Positions 14,966 to 23,585 of a DNA stretch of 39,299 bases are shown in pieces. The DNA comes from JBMNSK01 sp050945155. GTDB lineage: Bacteria; Actinomycetota; Coriobacteriia; Coriobacteriales; Eggerthellaceae. Position numbers and translations under genes: made by a program. The stretch is from NCBI GenBank assembly GCA_050945155.1, contig JBMNSK010000010.1, forward strand, positions 1-39,299. Direction: 5' to 3'. The notes under the pieces are model-generated. The model saw only the letters and a list, made by a program, of their open reading frames with translations, was not told where the DNA came from and searched no databases. Positions within the stretch are counted from its first letter, which is position 1. Each line of letters starts with the position of its first letter.

Positions 14966-16261
14966 TTATAGTGAGCTTATGATGCGCTGAGTGCGTGCGC
15001 TCACTTCACCTTTTACCTTTTCAAGATCAATATCTGGCCAGTCTCCGTCGCGATACGTTACATGTCCATCGCAGAGAGTAAGCACGACATCACTTCCATG
15101 ACCAGCAAAAACAACATTACAAATTGGGTCTGTAGCTGGGCAGAACGAAGGTCCTGTTGTATCAAGCACACAAAGATCGGCCTTTGCTCCTACTTGGATG
15201 AGTCCGCAGTCTTCCCTTCCCTGCGAAAGGGCACCCATGCGGCTGGTAGCTTGTAATACCTGCGTCGGAGATATAACCGACGGGTCGTGGGTGAAACCCT
15301 TATAAATACTTGCAAGCAAATACATGTCTTGGAACATATCGTGGTTATTGTTCGAAGCCACCCCGTCAGTGCCAAGGCAGACTGAAATCCCCTCATCAAG
15401 CATCTTCGGAATCGGAGCAAACCCGCTTCCCAACTTCATGTTGGAAGCAGGATTAGCGGCTACGAAGACATGGTGGTTCTTGATAATTTCTAAATCGTTA
15501 TCATCTACCCAGACACAGTGTGCGGCCGTTACGGGCACATCAAGCACTCCAAGACTTTCGAAATACTGAAACGGAGTCATGCCGTGGTGCCGCTCTTTAC
15601 ACTCCTCATGCTCGGCCTTCGTTTCCGAAACATGCATGTGGATACGCAGCCCTTTGTCCTTGGCTATTTTTGCAATATCGGCGCAGGTCTGAGGGTTCGA
15701 CGTGTACTCAGCATGAATGTTGTAGTCCACGCGAATGCGTCCTTCGCTTGAAAGGTGGTATTTCTTAACCCACTGCTCGTTGTCAGCGCAAATTGGATAG
15801 TCTGCGTAAGGCTTTTCTTCAAATGCAATAAGACCCTCACAGATATTTGTTTTCATATGCGCTTCGTTCACGGCAGCTATACGCTCATCCATGGCATAGT
15901 ACATGTCAGAAAAGCTTACTGTTCCATATCGCGCCATCTCAGCACAGGCAAGCAGGGTCGCCCAATAATTGTCTTCGGGAGTCATCTTCGCTTCAAAGGG
16001 CCATACCGAATCATTAAGCCATGACTGAAGCGGTAAGTTTTCTGCATAACCACGAAGAAGGGTCATGGCAGCATGGGCATGTGCGTTATAGAGAGCAGGC
16101 ATGAGAAGTTTCCCGTTGCCGTCATACACTTCTCCAAATCGATTTGAATCCTGAGGTTTCTCGGAACTGATATAGGTAATGCGAGAGCCCTCGGTTCCTA
16201 CCCACTGGCTCGGCAGGTATCTAAAATTTTCATCGACAATATCTATCTTTCTAAACAGCAT
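14966..16261 (-). CDS. Amidohydrolase, MTA/SAH (adenosine-type) deaminase family
   Basis: A 431-residue metal-dependent hydrolase of the 5'-methylthioadenosine/S-adenosylhomocysteine deaminase group. The metal-binding set is HAH (61-63, in NAHAHAAMTLLRGY), HMHVSETKAEHEEC near 210, AHCVWVDDND near 246 and GTDGVASNNN near 297. The likely reaction is deamination of SAH, MTA or adenosine, but guanine- or triazine-type substrates cannot be excluded. ATG 16261 has AAAGGAG at 5 bases. A TATACT -10 box lies at 16291-16296. It is divergent from the mrp gene and leads into pepC. Confidence 0.88.
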   Translation of the reverse strand: MLFRKIDIVDENFRYLPSQWVGTEGSRITYISSEKPQDSNRFGEVYDGNGKLLMPALYNAHAHAAMTLLRGYAENLPLQSWLNDSVWPFEAKMTPEDNYWATLLACAEMARYGTVSFSDMYYAMDERIAAVNEAHMKTNICEGLIAFEEKPYADYPICADNEQWVKKYHLSSEGRIRVDYNIHAEYTSNPQTCADIAKIAKDKGLRIHMHVSETKAEHEECKERHHGMTPFQYFESLGVLDVPVTAAHCVWVDDNDLEIIKNHHVFVAANPASNMKLGSGFAPIPKMLDEGISVCLGTDGVASNNNHDMFQDMYLLASIYKGFTHDPSVISPTQVLQATSRMGALSQGREDCGLIQVGAKADLCVLDTTGPSFCPATDPICNVVFAGHGSDVVLTLCDGHVTYRDGDWPDIDLEKVKGEVSARTQRIISSL

Positions 16262-16392
16262 TGTTGCTCCTTTGTTTGCATCACGTGCTCAGTATAACGC
16301 CGCTCGCGGCCAGATTGCGCCACTCTCGTGACCAAGATGTGGAGGGTAATGGCTGTGTATAAGTATCAATTGATTTCCCCTCCCCCTCCTGT

Positions 16393-16400
16393 GCTATTAT
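16393..16400 (+). promoter_or_regulatory. Extended -10 promoter of the Mrp/NBP35 gene
   Basis: TGCTATTAT (16392-16400), with a TTGATT 19 bases upstream of the hexamer as a poor -35. The predicted start near 16407 leaves a 25-base leader containing AAGGAG 8 bases before ATG 16432. Confidence 0.6.
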
Positions 16401-16431
16401 CGCGAAAAAAAGAGGACATAAGGAGATTACT

Positions 16432-17295
16432 ATGACTGGCCAAAATGAAAATATTGGGCCTGAATCCTGCGACCATGTATGCTCGAACTGCTCTTTGCGC
16501 GACTGTCATGAACGTCGGAGCCCACAAAGTATTACATCTGATGACCAATCGAATATTACTCATGTCATCGGCATCGTTTCAGGAAAAGGCGGCGTAGGGA
16601 AAAGCCTTGTCACAAGCCTCATAGCTTCAAAGCTTAGACGCTATGGCTATGCAGTAGGCATCCTTGATGCCGACATTACCGGCCCCTCCATCCCGAAGAT
16701 TTTCGGCGTACGGGAAAACTTAGAAGCTGATGACACCGGCATCATCCCGGCACAGACAAAATCGGGTATCAAGATGGTTTCGGTAAATCTTTTATTGCCA
16801 GATGAAGACACGCCCGTTGCTTGGCGCGGGCCTTTGGTAAACAACATCATTCGACAGTTTTGGAGTGAGACACACTGGGGAAACTTAGACTACCTCTTGG
16901 TTGATATGCCTCCAGGAACTTCCGATGTCTTTTTAACAGTGTTCCAAACGCTACCTGCCGAAAGCATCATTACGGTCTCAACACCGCAAGACTTAGTGTC
17001 CATGATTGTGGGAAAAGCAGTGAATTTGGCAGATGAGATGAATGTTCCGGTTGTAGGCCTTGTAGAAAACATGGCTTACTTCGTCTGCCCTAACTGCCAT
17101 GAGCGCCATGCTATCTTCGGCAAGTCTCAAGGAGCACGCGTGGCAGAAAAATACGGAATTCCTGTACATGTGGAACTACCGCTACGCCCCGACTTCGCAG
17201 AGCTTTGCGATAACGGAGCTGTTGAACGCTGCGATGTTGAAGATGCGCTTGACCCGCTTATTGCTGCCATTACCAAACTTGACAAAGGCCAATAG
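16432..17295 (+). CDS. Mrp/NBP35-type Fe-S cluster carrier P-loop ATPase
   Basis: A 287-residue deviant-Walker ATPase (GKGGVGKS, 51-58). It binds and transfers Fe-S clusters in the cytoplasm. The C-terminal cluster-bridging CPNC is at 219-222. An N-terminal Cys set (C13, C17, C20, C25) resembles eukaryotic and archaeal NBP35 rather than the short bacterial ApbC. Other ParA-fold motifs include DADITGPSIPKIFG and DYLLVDMPPGTSD. ATG 16432 has AAGGAG upstream. It ends in a terminator shared with tRNA-Ala. No suf or isc genes are in the window. Confidence 0.92.
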   Translation: MTGQNENIGPESCDHVCSNCSLRDCHERRSPQSITSDDQSNITHVIGIVSGKGGVGKSLVTSLIASKLRRYGYAVGILDADITGPSIPKIFGVRENLEADDTGIIPAQTKSGIKMVSVNLLLPDEDTPVAWRGPLVNNIIRQFWSETHWGNLDYLLVDMPPGTSDVFLTVFQTLPAESIITVSTPQDLVSMIVGKAVNLADEMNVPVVGLVENMAYFVCPNCHERHAIFGKSQGARVAEKYGIPVHVELPLRPDFAELCDNGAVERCDVEDALDPLIAAITKLDKGQ

Positions 17296-17325
17296 AACTT
17301 TCGGTCCCAAGATTGCACAATAAAA

Positions 17326-17352
17326 AGAGGGCGGCTTTGATAGCCGCCCTCT
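17326..17352. terminator. Bidirectional terminator between mrp and tRNA-Ala
   Basis: AGAGGGCGGC (17326-17335) pairs with GCCGCCCTCT (17343-17352) around a 7-base loop. The minus strand continues with TTTTT, the plus strand with CTATT. It serves convergent mrp (plus) and tRNA-Ala (minus). Confidence 0.9.
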
Positions 17353-17391
17353 CTATTCCCAGGTGCAGAATACATGCGCCACAAACTTTCA

Positions 17392-17467
17392 TGGTGGAGC
17401 ATAGGGGGATCGAACCCCTGACCTCATGGCTGCCAGCCATGCGCTCTCCCAGCTGAGCTAATGCCCC
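17392..17467 (-). tRNA. tRNA-Ala, anticodon GGC
   Basis: The minus strand folds into a complete cloverleaf. The acceptor GGGGCAT pairs with ATGCTCC, including the G3-U70 pair that marks alanine tRNAs. The anticodon arm is CATGG-CTGGCAG-CCATG, the T loop is GTTCGATCC-like, the discriminator is A and CCA is encoded. Confidence 0.97.
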
Positions 17468-17483
17468 GAAAAGTGCGTGAACT

Positions 17484-17511
17484 ATTATAACGAAAGACTA
17501 GGTCTGGTCAA
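17484..17511 (-). promoter_or_regulatory. Promoter of tRNA-Ala
   Basis: TTGACC (17506-17511) and TATAAT (17484-17489) on the minus strand are separated by 16 bases. The tRNA 5' end (17467) lies about 10 bases past the predicted start. Confidence 0.85.
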
Positions 17512-17575
17512 GGATAGGCTCTTGCGCGTAAGCCATGTCGAAGGCGCATGCGATGACGGTAGATTGATGCGCAAC

Positions 17576-19651
17576 CTATACGCGCGAAGCCTCATCATTT
17601 GCTTCAGCTTCCTGGTCACTAGTATTTTTCGGGCCGTATGCAATGAGCTCGTCCATGGTAATGAAGCGATAGCCCTTCTCCTTTAAATAAGGCAGTGCCT
17701 TCTTTAAAGCAGCAATGGTTTTTGACCGGTCTCCGCCTCCGTCGTGCATAAGGATGATGTCACCGGGGTCTGCAGACTCAATCTGTTCGGTTATTGAGCT
17801 AACCGTACTTGATGGGTTCCAGTCACGCGTATCAATATTCCATCCAATTTCTGCGGACATAAGATCTTCAACGTCTTTCCAGGTTTTCTGCTTAAAATTG
17901 CCGCCTGGCGCACGAATAACTGATGAAGAATTCCCACCAAGGACAGAACCTATCGCGTCGCGTCCCTTCTGGATTTCGCTGCGTCGCTCATCTTTTGACA
18001 TAAGGTCAAGGCTTACCCCTTGGCCTGAACCTGAAGCGTGGTCCCAACTGTGCGTACAAACCTGGTGTCCTTCGTCGGACTCTCGCTTTATTAGGTCTTT
18101 TGCCTCCCCATCAACGATTTGATCGCCGATAACAAAGAAAGTGGCTTTCGCATCATTTTCTTTCAGGGTATCGAGAATTTGGGCTGTTTGCCCTCCGGTC
18201 CAAGGACCGTCGTCGAAGGTCAGTGCTACAACCTTATCGCTTCCTACATTCGGGTAATAGCGGTTGTAAATCTTGTCCTGCACTTGTTCAACCACTACCT
18301 TGTCCGATTTCTTCCCTGAAACCTGACCGGTTTTTATGGCTGATTTACCTTCCTTGCCCTCCTGGGTAATGGCGTGAATAGGTCCGTTGCCTATTTCCTT
18401 TTCTTTCCACGCAATCGTCGTTTCTTCAGAGGTATAGGGCTCCTCTATAGATGCACCATCGGTAAGCTCAATTTTGTCGCCTGCACTTACTTTTTGGTTG
18501 CTGGTATCACTAATCATGTCACCGTTAATGGTTGCGGTGTACTGGTAGCCATGACCCTCCTCGATGGTCTCTCCAGTTACATCCACGAAATTGCCCGGTC
18601 TCACTTGAACACCACTTGCCTCAACGGCATGATCAAGCGTATGCGGGCCCTGCAGCTCTACCGGTTGCCCGTTCACGGTGATGCTGATAGGCCATGCCTC
18701 GCTCCAAGCAAAAAAGCCTGCACCTACAAGCGCTGCAATAAGAACGAGAACAGCAGCGATAATAATTCTCTTCCGACGCTTTTTTCGCGCCTGAAGCTTC
18801 AAATCGGTTTCTAGAAAGCGTTGGTAGCCGTTTTTCTGATTGGCTGAAGCAGTCGCGTTGTTGGCTTCAGCACCAGCATTCTCACCAGCATTTGCATCAG
18901 CCTGACCAGCTTGTCCAGCCTGTCCAACTTGACCAGTCTGACCAGCTTGTCCAACTTGTCCGGCCTTTTGTTCTGCACGCCTACCACGCACGGAATACTT
19001 CGCCACTTCTTGAGCAAGCTCAGGACTCATTTCCCCACTTGGCTGCGCGGGGTCAGGGATTTCAAGCGGATTTACGCTTGCATGATGCGCGCTAGAATGA
19101 GCGCCCGCATTTTGGTCATAGTTATGCGCCGGACCTTGGTCACGCGGAGTGCGACCTGCACCGCGATAGCCAGGAACTGAAGCATAGCGCTTTGCCTCAT
19201 CGCTCAACTTTGTCTTTTCAGAATCGTCTTGGGGGCGGACCCCAAGATTAAGGTTTCCTGTCTCTTCACGTATATATGATGGACCGGAATGTTTCCCTCG
19301 AGGGTCAGGCACCCCACGAGGAATGGTGTTTCTTACCGGAACCTGCGCGGGACTTTTCGCATTTTTAGGAACCCGCAGACCAGCGTTTATTGGACGCTGA
19401 GGTGTGCTTTGCTGAGGGTGAGGGATGCGCCCCACTCCAGCATCGCGCTCACGAACTGAATACCGCTTATCACCTGCATCTATACCAGGACGGTGCGCAT
19501 AACGATTCTGGTAGTGCTCGGGACCACGAACCTGGTTTTCACGAGCAATGCGCTCACTATCCCGCTGTTGTTCATAACGCCGGCGCGAAGAAAAAGACTT
19601 CCCGCTGTTTTCAGAAGAGCCACGTCTTGCGTGGTTTTGATTAGGCTCCAC
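17576..19651 (-). CDS. Membrane-anchored polysaccharide (peptidoglycan-type) deacetylase
   Basis: 691 residues. Residues 1-280 are a low-complexity cytoplasmic region rich in Arg, Pro and Gln; a basic stretch (RKKRRKR) then leads into one membrane helix (about 296-316). An extracellular segment of 140 residues precedes the NodB domain from about 465. All five NodB motifs are visible: TFDDGP (478-483), HSWDH (534-538), RAPGGNF (580-586), DTRDW (607-611) and LMHDGGG (634-640). So a zinc-dependent N-deacetylase acting on cell-wall glycan is likely. The start is GTG 19651 after GGAGAAGGAAGG. It is monocistronic. The long disordered N-terminus is unusual and may be a scaffold on the inner face. 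Confidence 0.9.
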   Translation of the reverse strand: MEPNQNHARRGSSENSGKSFSSRRRYEQQRDSERIARENQVRGPEHYQNRYAHRPGIDAGDKRYSVRERDAGVGRIPHPQQSTPQRPINAGLRVPKNAKSPAQVPVRNTIPRGVPDPRGKHSGPSYIREETGNLNLGVRPQDDSEKTKLSDEAKRYASVPGYRGAGRTPRDQGPAHNYDQNAGAHSSAHHASVNPLEIPDPAQPSGEMSPELAQEVAKYSVRGRRAEQKAGQVGQAGQTGQVGQAGQAGQADANAGENAGAEANNATASANQKNGYQRFLETDLKLQARKKRRKRIIIAAVLVLIAALVGAGFFAWSEAWPISITVNGQPVELQGPHTLDHAVEASGVQVRPGNFVDVTGETIEEGHGYQYTATINGDMISDTSNQKVSAGDKIELTDGASIEEPYTSEETTIAWKEKEIGNGPIHAITQEGKEGKSAIKTGQVSGKKSDKVVVEQVQDKIYNRYYPNVGSDKVVALTFDDGPWTGGQTAQILDTLKENDAKATFFVIGDQIVDGEAKDLIKRESDEGHQVCTHSWDHASGSGQGVSLDLMSKDERRSEIQKGRDAIGSVLGGNSSSVIRAPGGNFKQKTWKDVEDLMSAEIGWNIDTRDWNPSSTVSSITEQIESADPGDIILMHDGGGDRSKTIAALKKALPYLKEKGYRFITMDELIAYGPKNTSDQEAEANDEASRV
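18902..18961 (-). repeat. GQ(A/V/T) tandem triplet repeat in the deacetylase
   Basis: Residues 231-250 of the deacetylase are six to seven units of Gly-Gln-Ala/Val/Thr, coded by degenerate 9-base repeats. They lie in the disordered cytoplasmic part ahead of the membrane helix. Unit number may vary between strains. Confidence 0.8.
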
Positions 19652-19854
19652 GAAAACCTTCCTTCTCCGTTTAAGCTGACATTTTTACAGAGCCACGTTC
19701 TCAACGTCACACCATCATACTTCAAAGAACTGCAAAGCGTGAGGGTATAGGCCCTCAATGGTAGATATTCTTAAGATTGGACAAAGATTGTTTCAAAGAA
19801 TTTTTACTTTCCTTTATTTTTGGGGCGTTTCTCGGACAAAGGAAGTCGGCTTCT

Positions 19855-19863
19855 TGCTATGAT
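19855..19863 (+). promoter_or_regulatory. Extended -10 promoter of the small protein gene
   Basis: TGCTATGAT, with only GACAAA near the -35 position. The predicted start near 19870 leaves a leader of about 29 bases carrying AAAGGGG. The remaining part of 19652-19854 holds no gene; a small TGAGGG/CCCTCA inverted repeat lies at 19740-19757. Confidence 0.55.
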
Positions 19864-19898
19864 AGAGACAGTGTAACGCCCAATTGAAAGGGGTCGTC

Positions 19899-20201
19899 AT
19901 GGGAGCAAAAGCTACTGAGCCACTTGATATTACGCTCGACCAAATGCCCACCTACTTACATGCCAATCACTCAGTGTACATGGACGTAGGTGGGTCTTCT
20001 TATTATTTGACTGACGTCAATGACCGCTACTGGAGGGTCCAGGACACATCAAAACTTAATGAAAAGGGTCACTATGTCGACGTCAGCGAACTCGTTCCAA
20101 CCATTGGAGAGTTCCTTATGCTTCCTTTTGGCGATGACAAAGAAACAATTACGAGTATCTTTGACAAAGCCACCTTCTATGCTTCAGAAAAACCAGAATA
20201 A
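19899..20201 (+). CDS. Small protein of unknown function
   Basis: A 100-residue soluble acidic protein starting MGAKATEPLDITLDQMPTYL. AAAGGGG stands 5 bases before ATG 19899, so the in-frame TTG at 19884 is not used. It has an alternating hydrophobic/polar pattern (MDVGGSSYYLTDVNDRYWRV) that suggests a small beta-rich fold, then an amphipathic C-terminal segment. No signal peptide, membrane segment or cysteine. It has its own promoter and a terminator, convergent with the U32 gene. I do not recognise the family. Confidence 0.75.
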   Translation: MGAKATEPLDITLDQMPTYLHANHSVYMDVGGSSYYLTDVNDRYWRVQDTSKLNEKGHYVDVSELVPTIGEFLMLPFGDDKETITSIFDKATFYASEKPE

Positions 20202-20223
20202 CGAAGCAAGATGAAAGTAAAAA

Positions 20224-20248
20224 ACGGTCACTTCGGTGGCCGTTTTTT
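20224..20248. terminator. Bidirectional UUCG-tetraloop terminator
   Basis: ACGGTCAC (20224-20231) and GTGGCCGT (20236-20243), with one G-U pair, enclose TTCG. A T-run follows on plus (20243-20248) and an equivalent one on minus. It lies between the convergent small protein and U32 genes. Confidence 0.9.
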
Positions 20249-20252
20249 CTTT

Positions 20253-22022
20253 TTAGCTCTCATTGAGACCGTCGTGTCCTTGCGGCGCGTTGACCTCGAT
20301 GATGGGGATGTTGTCTGTGTCTCCGGCGGCAAAATCCGACAAACTTGGCTCCATGTTTTCTTCGAGCTCCTCCATACGTTTACGCAGGTAGTCACCCTTT
20401 TCCATAGCAACCGAAGTTGTAAAGACATACATGTTTTTTGCGCGATTTGCTACGTGCGTCAAAGCGGGACTTGGCCCTCCTTCGGTCAGATGGCCGTCCG
20501 TATCTTTACATTCAGGAAGCCACATCAGATCTTCTACGCGCACTTTCTTTGTTTCGCGGAATGGTGCTACCAACTCGAGCTCGTCAGCATCGTAAAAGCG
20601 ATTCATGCAGGTAACAACGACCCGATAGCTATCCTTACCACTCGGTTCGCAGGCAAAAACCGTGGCAACGTGAATATAGTTTTTAATATAGCCATCTTGG
20701 TCAGGAGACTGGTCTGGCCTACCGAAGAAAAAGCCGGTACCGTAGGGGCGGTGCGAAATAGTCTCAAGCTCCTGCTTAGCTGTTTCAAGATTGCCACCGT
20801 CCATAACCTGTCGGTAAGCACGGACTACCGTGGCTACGTAAAACGACTTTTTATTACGGCCCTCAATCTTAAAAGAATTAATGCCCGCTGCCTTGAGCTC
20901 GTCAAGATGCTCAATGAGGTTCATGTCCTGGGCGTTAAAGATATAAGATCCGCGCGTATCCTCTTCAATAGGGAAAAACTCTCCCGGACGCTTTTCTTCA
21001 ACTAAGGCATAGCTCCACCGACAGCTTTGGGCGCAGGCGCCCTTATTGGCAGACCGTCCTGTCATAACTGAACTCAGTAAGCACCGACCCGAAACCGCCA
21101 TGCACATAGCACCGTGTACGAATACTTCGAGTTCTAGGTCTTCAGGAATCTTTTTCCTCATGGCACGAATATCTTCAAGACTCATCTCGCGAGCGCAAAC
21201 AACACGACGTGCGCCAAGTTCGTACCACATGCGCGCTGCTTCAGCGTTTGCAACACTTGCCTGAGTGCTCACATGAAGGTGAACGCGGGGAGCATATTTT
21301 TTCGCGATTGCAAAAGCGCCCAAGTCACCAATGATGAATGCATCGACCCCCGATTCTTGTAGAGCCTCACAGTAGTCCGGCAAGTCATCAAGGTCGGCAT
21401 CGTTCATGAGAACGTTGAGGGTGACATAAACGCGCACGCCATGTTCATGGGCAAAACGAACTGCATCGGGAATTTCTTCGAGCCTAAAGTTATCGGCTCG
21501 TGCACGCATTCCGAACTTATCACAAGCTAAATACACGGCATCGGCACCGAACCGTATAGCCGCTTCAAGCTGTGGTCGCCCACCAGCCGGTGCGAGAAGT
21601 TCGACTTTGTCAGAGTCCTTATCGGGATAAGGAAGCTGGCTAAGATAATCGGGCTTTTCATGTTCGGAGTCATGAGAATCCTGCGCATCCGGTGTATCTT
21701 CTGGGTTCTTTTCATCTTGTGCACCGGCATCGACCGCCGTTTCTGCAGAGTTTTGCGCAGTCGTATCAGATGCGTTATCTGCGCCATCTTGAGCGCAGCT
21801 ATCGGATGCTGCAGCGACGGTTCCCTCAGCAGTTTGACCACCCGCCGGGCCATCAACAGCGTGACTCTCTTCGATGCTCTTCTCCGTATCTACGTGCGTT
21901 TCTTCAGCGCCTACTGCGTTTTTTTCGCCAGAAATCTCATCTGTGGTAGAAAGCGAAAGTTCACCTGTGTCTTCAGGCTTTATTGAAGCTTCTTCTTTAT
22001 GTGACTTTCTAGCAAAAAGCAT
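20253..22022 (-). CDS. Peptidase U32 family protein (RlhA/TrhP-type RNA hydroxylase-like)
   Basis: 589 residues. Residues 1-135 are an acidic, low-complexity extension; the U32 domain starts at KVELLAPAGGRPQLEAA (139). The U32 signature (about 299-334) has four cysteines (C307, C314, C330, C334), which in characterised relatives hold a 4Fe-4S cluster. The region KIEGRNKKSFYVATVVRAYR near 385 is also typical. Members with known roles (RlhA, TrhP) hydroxylate rRNA or tRNA with prephenate; true protease activity is less likely. It begins 16 bases after the cysS stop and is probably the last gene of the ispD-ispF-cysE-cysS operon. Which RNA it acts on cannot be told. Confidence 0.87.
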   Translation of the reverse strand: MLFARKSHKEEASIKPEDTGELSLSTTDEISGEKNAVGAEETHVDTEKSIEESHAVDGPAGGQTAEGTVAAASDSCAQDGADNASDTTAQNSAETAVDAGAQDEKNPEDTPDAQDSHDSEHEKPDYLSQLPYPDKDSDKVELLAPAGGRPQLEAAIRFGADAVYLACDKFGMRARADNFRLEEIPDAVRFAHEHGVRVYVTLNVLMNDADLDDLPDYCEALQESGVDAFIIGDLGAFAIAKKYAPRVHLHVSTQASVANAEAARMWYELGARRVVCAREMSLEDIRAMRKKIPEDLELEVFVHGAMCMAVSGRCLLSSVMTGRSANKGACAQSCRWSYALVEEKRPGEFFPIEEDTRGSYIFNAQDMNLIEHLDELKAAGINSFKIEGRNKKSFYVATVVRAYRQVMDGGNLETAKQELETISHRPYGTGFFFGRPDQSPDQDGYIKNYIHVATVFACEPSGKDSYRVVVTCMNRFYDADELELVAPFRETKKVRVEDLMWLPECKDTDGHLTEGGPSPALTHVANRAKNMYVFTTSVAMEKGDYLRKRMEELEENMEPSLSDFAAGDTDNIPIIEVNAPQGHDGLNES

Positions 22023-22037
22023 AAATCGCTCTGAAGC

Positions 22038-23546
22038 TTATTCCCCTTCGAAATGAACGCGTGCCCCCTGTGGTGTGTCTTCAATACTACACCCAAGCGC
22101 TTTCAGACTATCACGCACCTGGTCAGCGCGAGCCCAGTCTTTCGCAGCACGTGCCTCAGCACGAAGCGCTAGAAGAAGGTCAATGGCTTCCTCAGGACTG
22201 TCGCAGTCACGGCCGCAGAGGTCACGGGCAAGGTCAATTACTTCCTGCGGATAGCGCGAATCATTCGAGCTCGCCTGTGCCTCAAGCATGTCTTGACTAA
22301 TACCCATAACACCCATGAGCTCAACGATAAGACGGCGTGCATGGCGAAGCGCTTCTGCATCAGCGGCGCCTATGGTTTTACCAGCACTAAACGAATTCAC
22401 CGAAGTCACAAAGTCAAAAACACAACCAAGCGCCTTGGGCGAATTGAAGTCATCGTCCATCGCTTCGGTGAATTCCTCACGGGTTTTCTCAATGCTTTCC
22501 TCTAAAGCTTCAATATCAAGCACTGACTCTGCTGCAGAGGCATTCTCAAGGCTCCAGTCAATTTCGCGCACCGCATTACGGATGCGGCCAAGGGCGGTTT
22601 CTGCCTCTTCAAGACGGTCCGGCGAAAAGTCAAGCGGACTGCGGTAGTGCGTTTGCAGCATAAGAAAACGCAGAACCGCTGCTTCTGTTTCTTGCAAGAC
22701 ATCGCGCAGAAGTCTGAAATTGCCGAGCGACTTTGACATCTTCTCCTGGTTTATCTGCAGCATGCCACCATGAACCCAGTAGTTTGCAAACGTGCATCCG
22801 CACGCCGCTTCAGACTGGGCGCGCTCGTTTTCATGATGTGGAAAGACGAGGTCGGCACCGCCGCCATGGATATCAAAAGGAAGGCCAAGATATTTTTTCG
22901 ACATTACCGAGCACTCAATATGCCATCCGGGGCGACCCTTTCCCCAAGGAGAATCCCAGTACGGCTCGTTCGGTTTAGCAGCTTTCCAAACGGCGAAATC
23001 AAGGGGGTCGCGCTTTCTGTCTTCAATTCCTGACCCAGCACGAAGCTCGCGGTGGCCGCTTTCCATCTCATCGATATTGCGACCCGAAAGCGCCCCATAT
23101 GAGGGAAAGGAACGAACGCTGAAATAAACATCGCCATCGACCTCATAGGCATGACCGCGGTCGATAAGCGTTTGAACCATCTCAATCATTTCCGGAATTT
23201 CTTCCGTTGCCTTGGGACGAACATCAGGGTCAAGCACGCCCACGGCATGCATATCATCGATAAACGCCTGGGTATACTCTTTGGCCACCTCAGCGGCAGT
23301 TCTTCCCTCTTCATTCGCCCGATTGATGATTTTGTCGTCCACATCGGTAACGTTTTGAACGAAGGTGACATCGAAACCACGCCAGATAAGGTAACGGCGG
23401 ATGAGGTCAAAAGACATGAAGGTGCGCGCATTGCCGATATGGATGTAGTTGTAGACCGTTGGTCCACAGACATACATACCAATCTTGCCTTCTTTGAGAG
23501 GTATGAAATCTACCTTCTTACGTCTCTTTGTGTCATAAAGCCTCAT
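22038..23546 (-). CDS. cysS: Cysteinyl-tRNA synthetase
   Basis: A 502-residue class I synthetase that charges tRNA-Cys. It shows CGPTVYN (27-33, first zinc cysteine), the HIGH variant HIGN (36-39), GWHIECSVMS and HHENERAQSE with further zinc ligands, and EKMSKS near residue 267. The C-terminal DALR-like helical domain is complete. ATG 23546 is preceded by an AGGAG region about 12 bases away and AGGA closer. It lies 39 bases after cysE, so cysteine synthesis and tRNA charging genes are linked. Confidence 0.97.
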   Translation of the reverse strand: MRLYDTKRRKKVDFIPLKEGKIGMYVCGPTVYNYIHIGNARTFMSFDLIRRYLIWRGFDVTFVQNVTDVDDKIINRANEEGRTAAEVAKEYTQAFIDDMHAVGVLDPDVRPKATEEIPEMIEMVQTLIDRGHAYEVDGDVYFSVRSFPSYGALSGRNIDEMESGHRELRAGSGIEDRKRDPLDFAVWKAAKPNEPYWDSPWGKGRPGWHIECSVMSKKYLGLPFDIHGGGADLVFPHHENERAQSEAACGCTFANYWVHGGMLQINQEKMSKSLGNFRLLRDVLQETEAAVLRFLMLQTHYRSPLDFSPDRLEEAETALGRIRNAVREIDWSLENASAAESVLDIEALEESIEKTREEFTEAMDDDFNSPKALGCVFDFVTSVNSFSAGKTIGAADAEALRHARRLIVELMGVMGISQDMLEAQASSNDSRYPQEVIDLARDLCGRDCDSPEEAIDLLLALRAEARAAKDWARADQVRDSLKALGCSIEDTPQGARVHFEGE

Positions 23547-23585
23547 ATCTTTTTCCTACTCCTCAAGACTTTCTAAGCCGCTAAT

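Noticed and set aside
20211..21005. 264-residue plus-strand open frame
   Set aside because: Antisense to the U32 gene and starts in the terminator between the two convergent genes.
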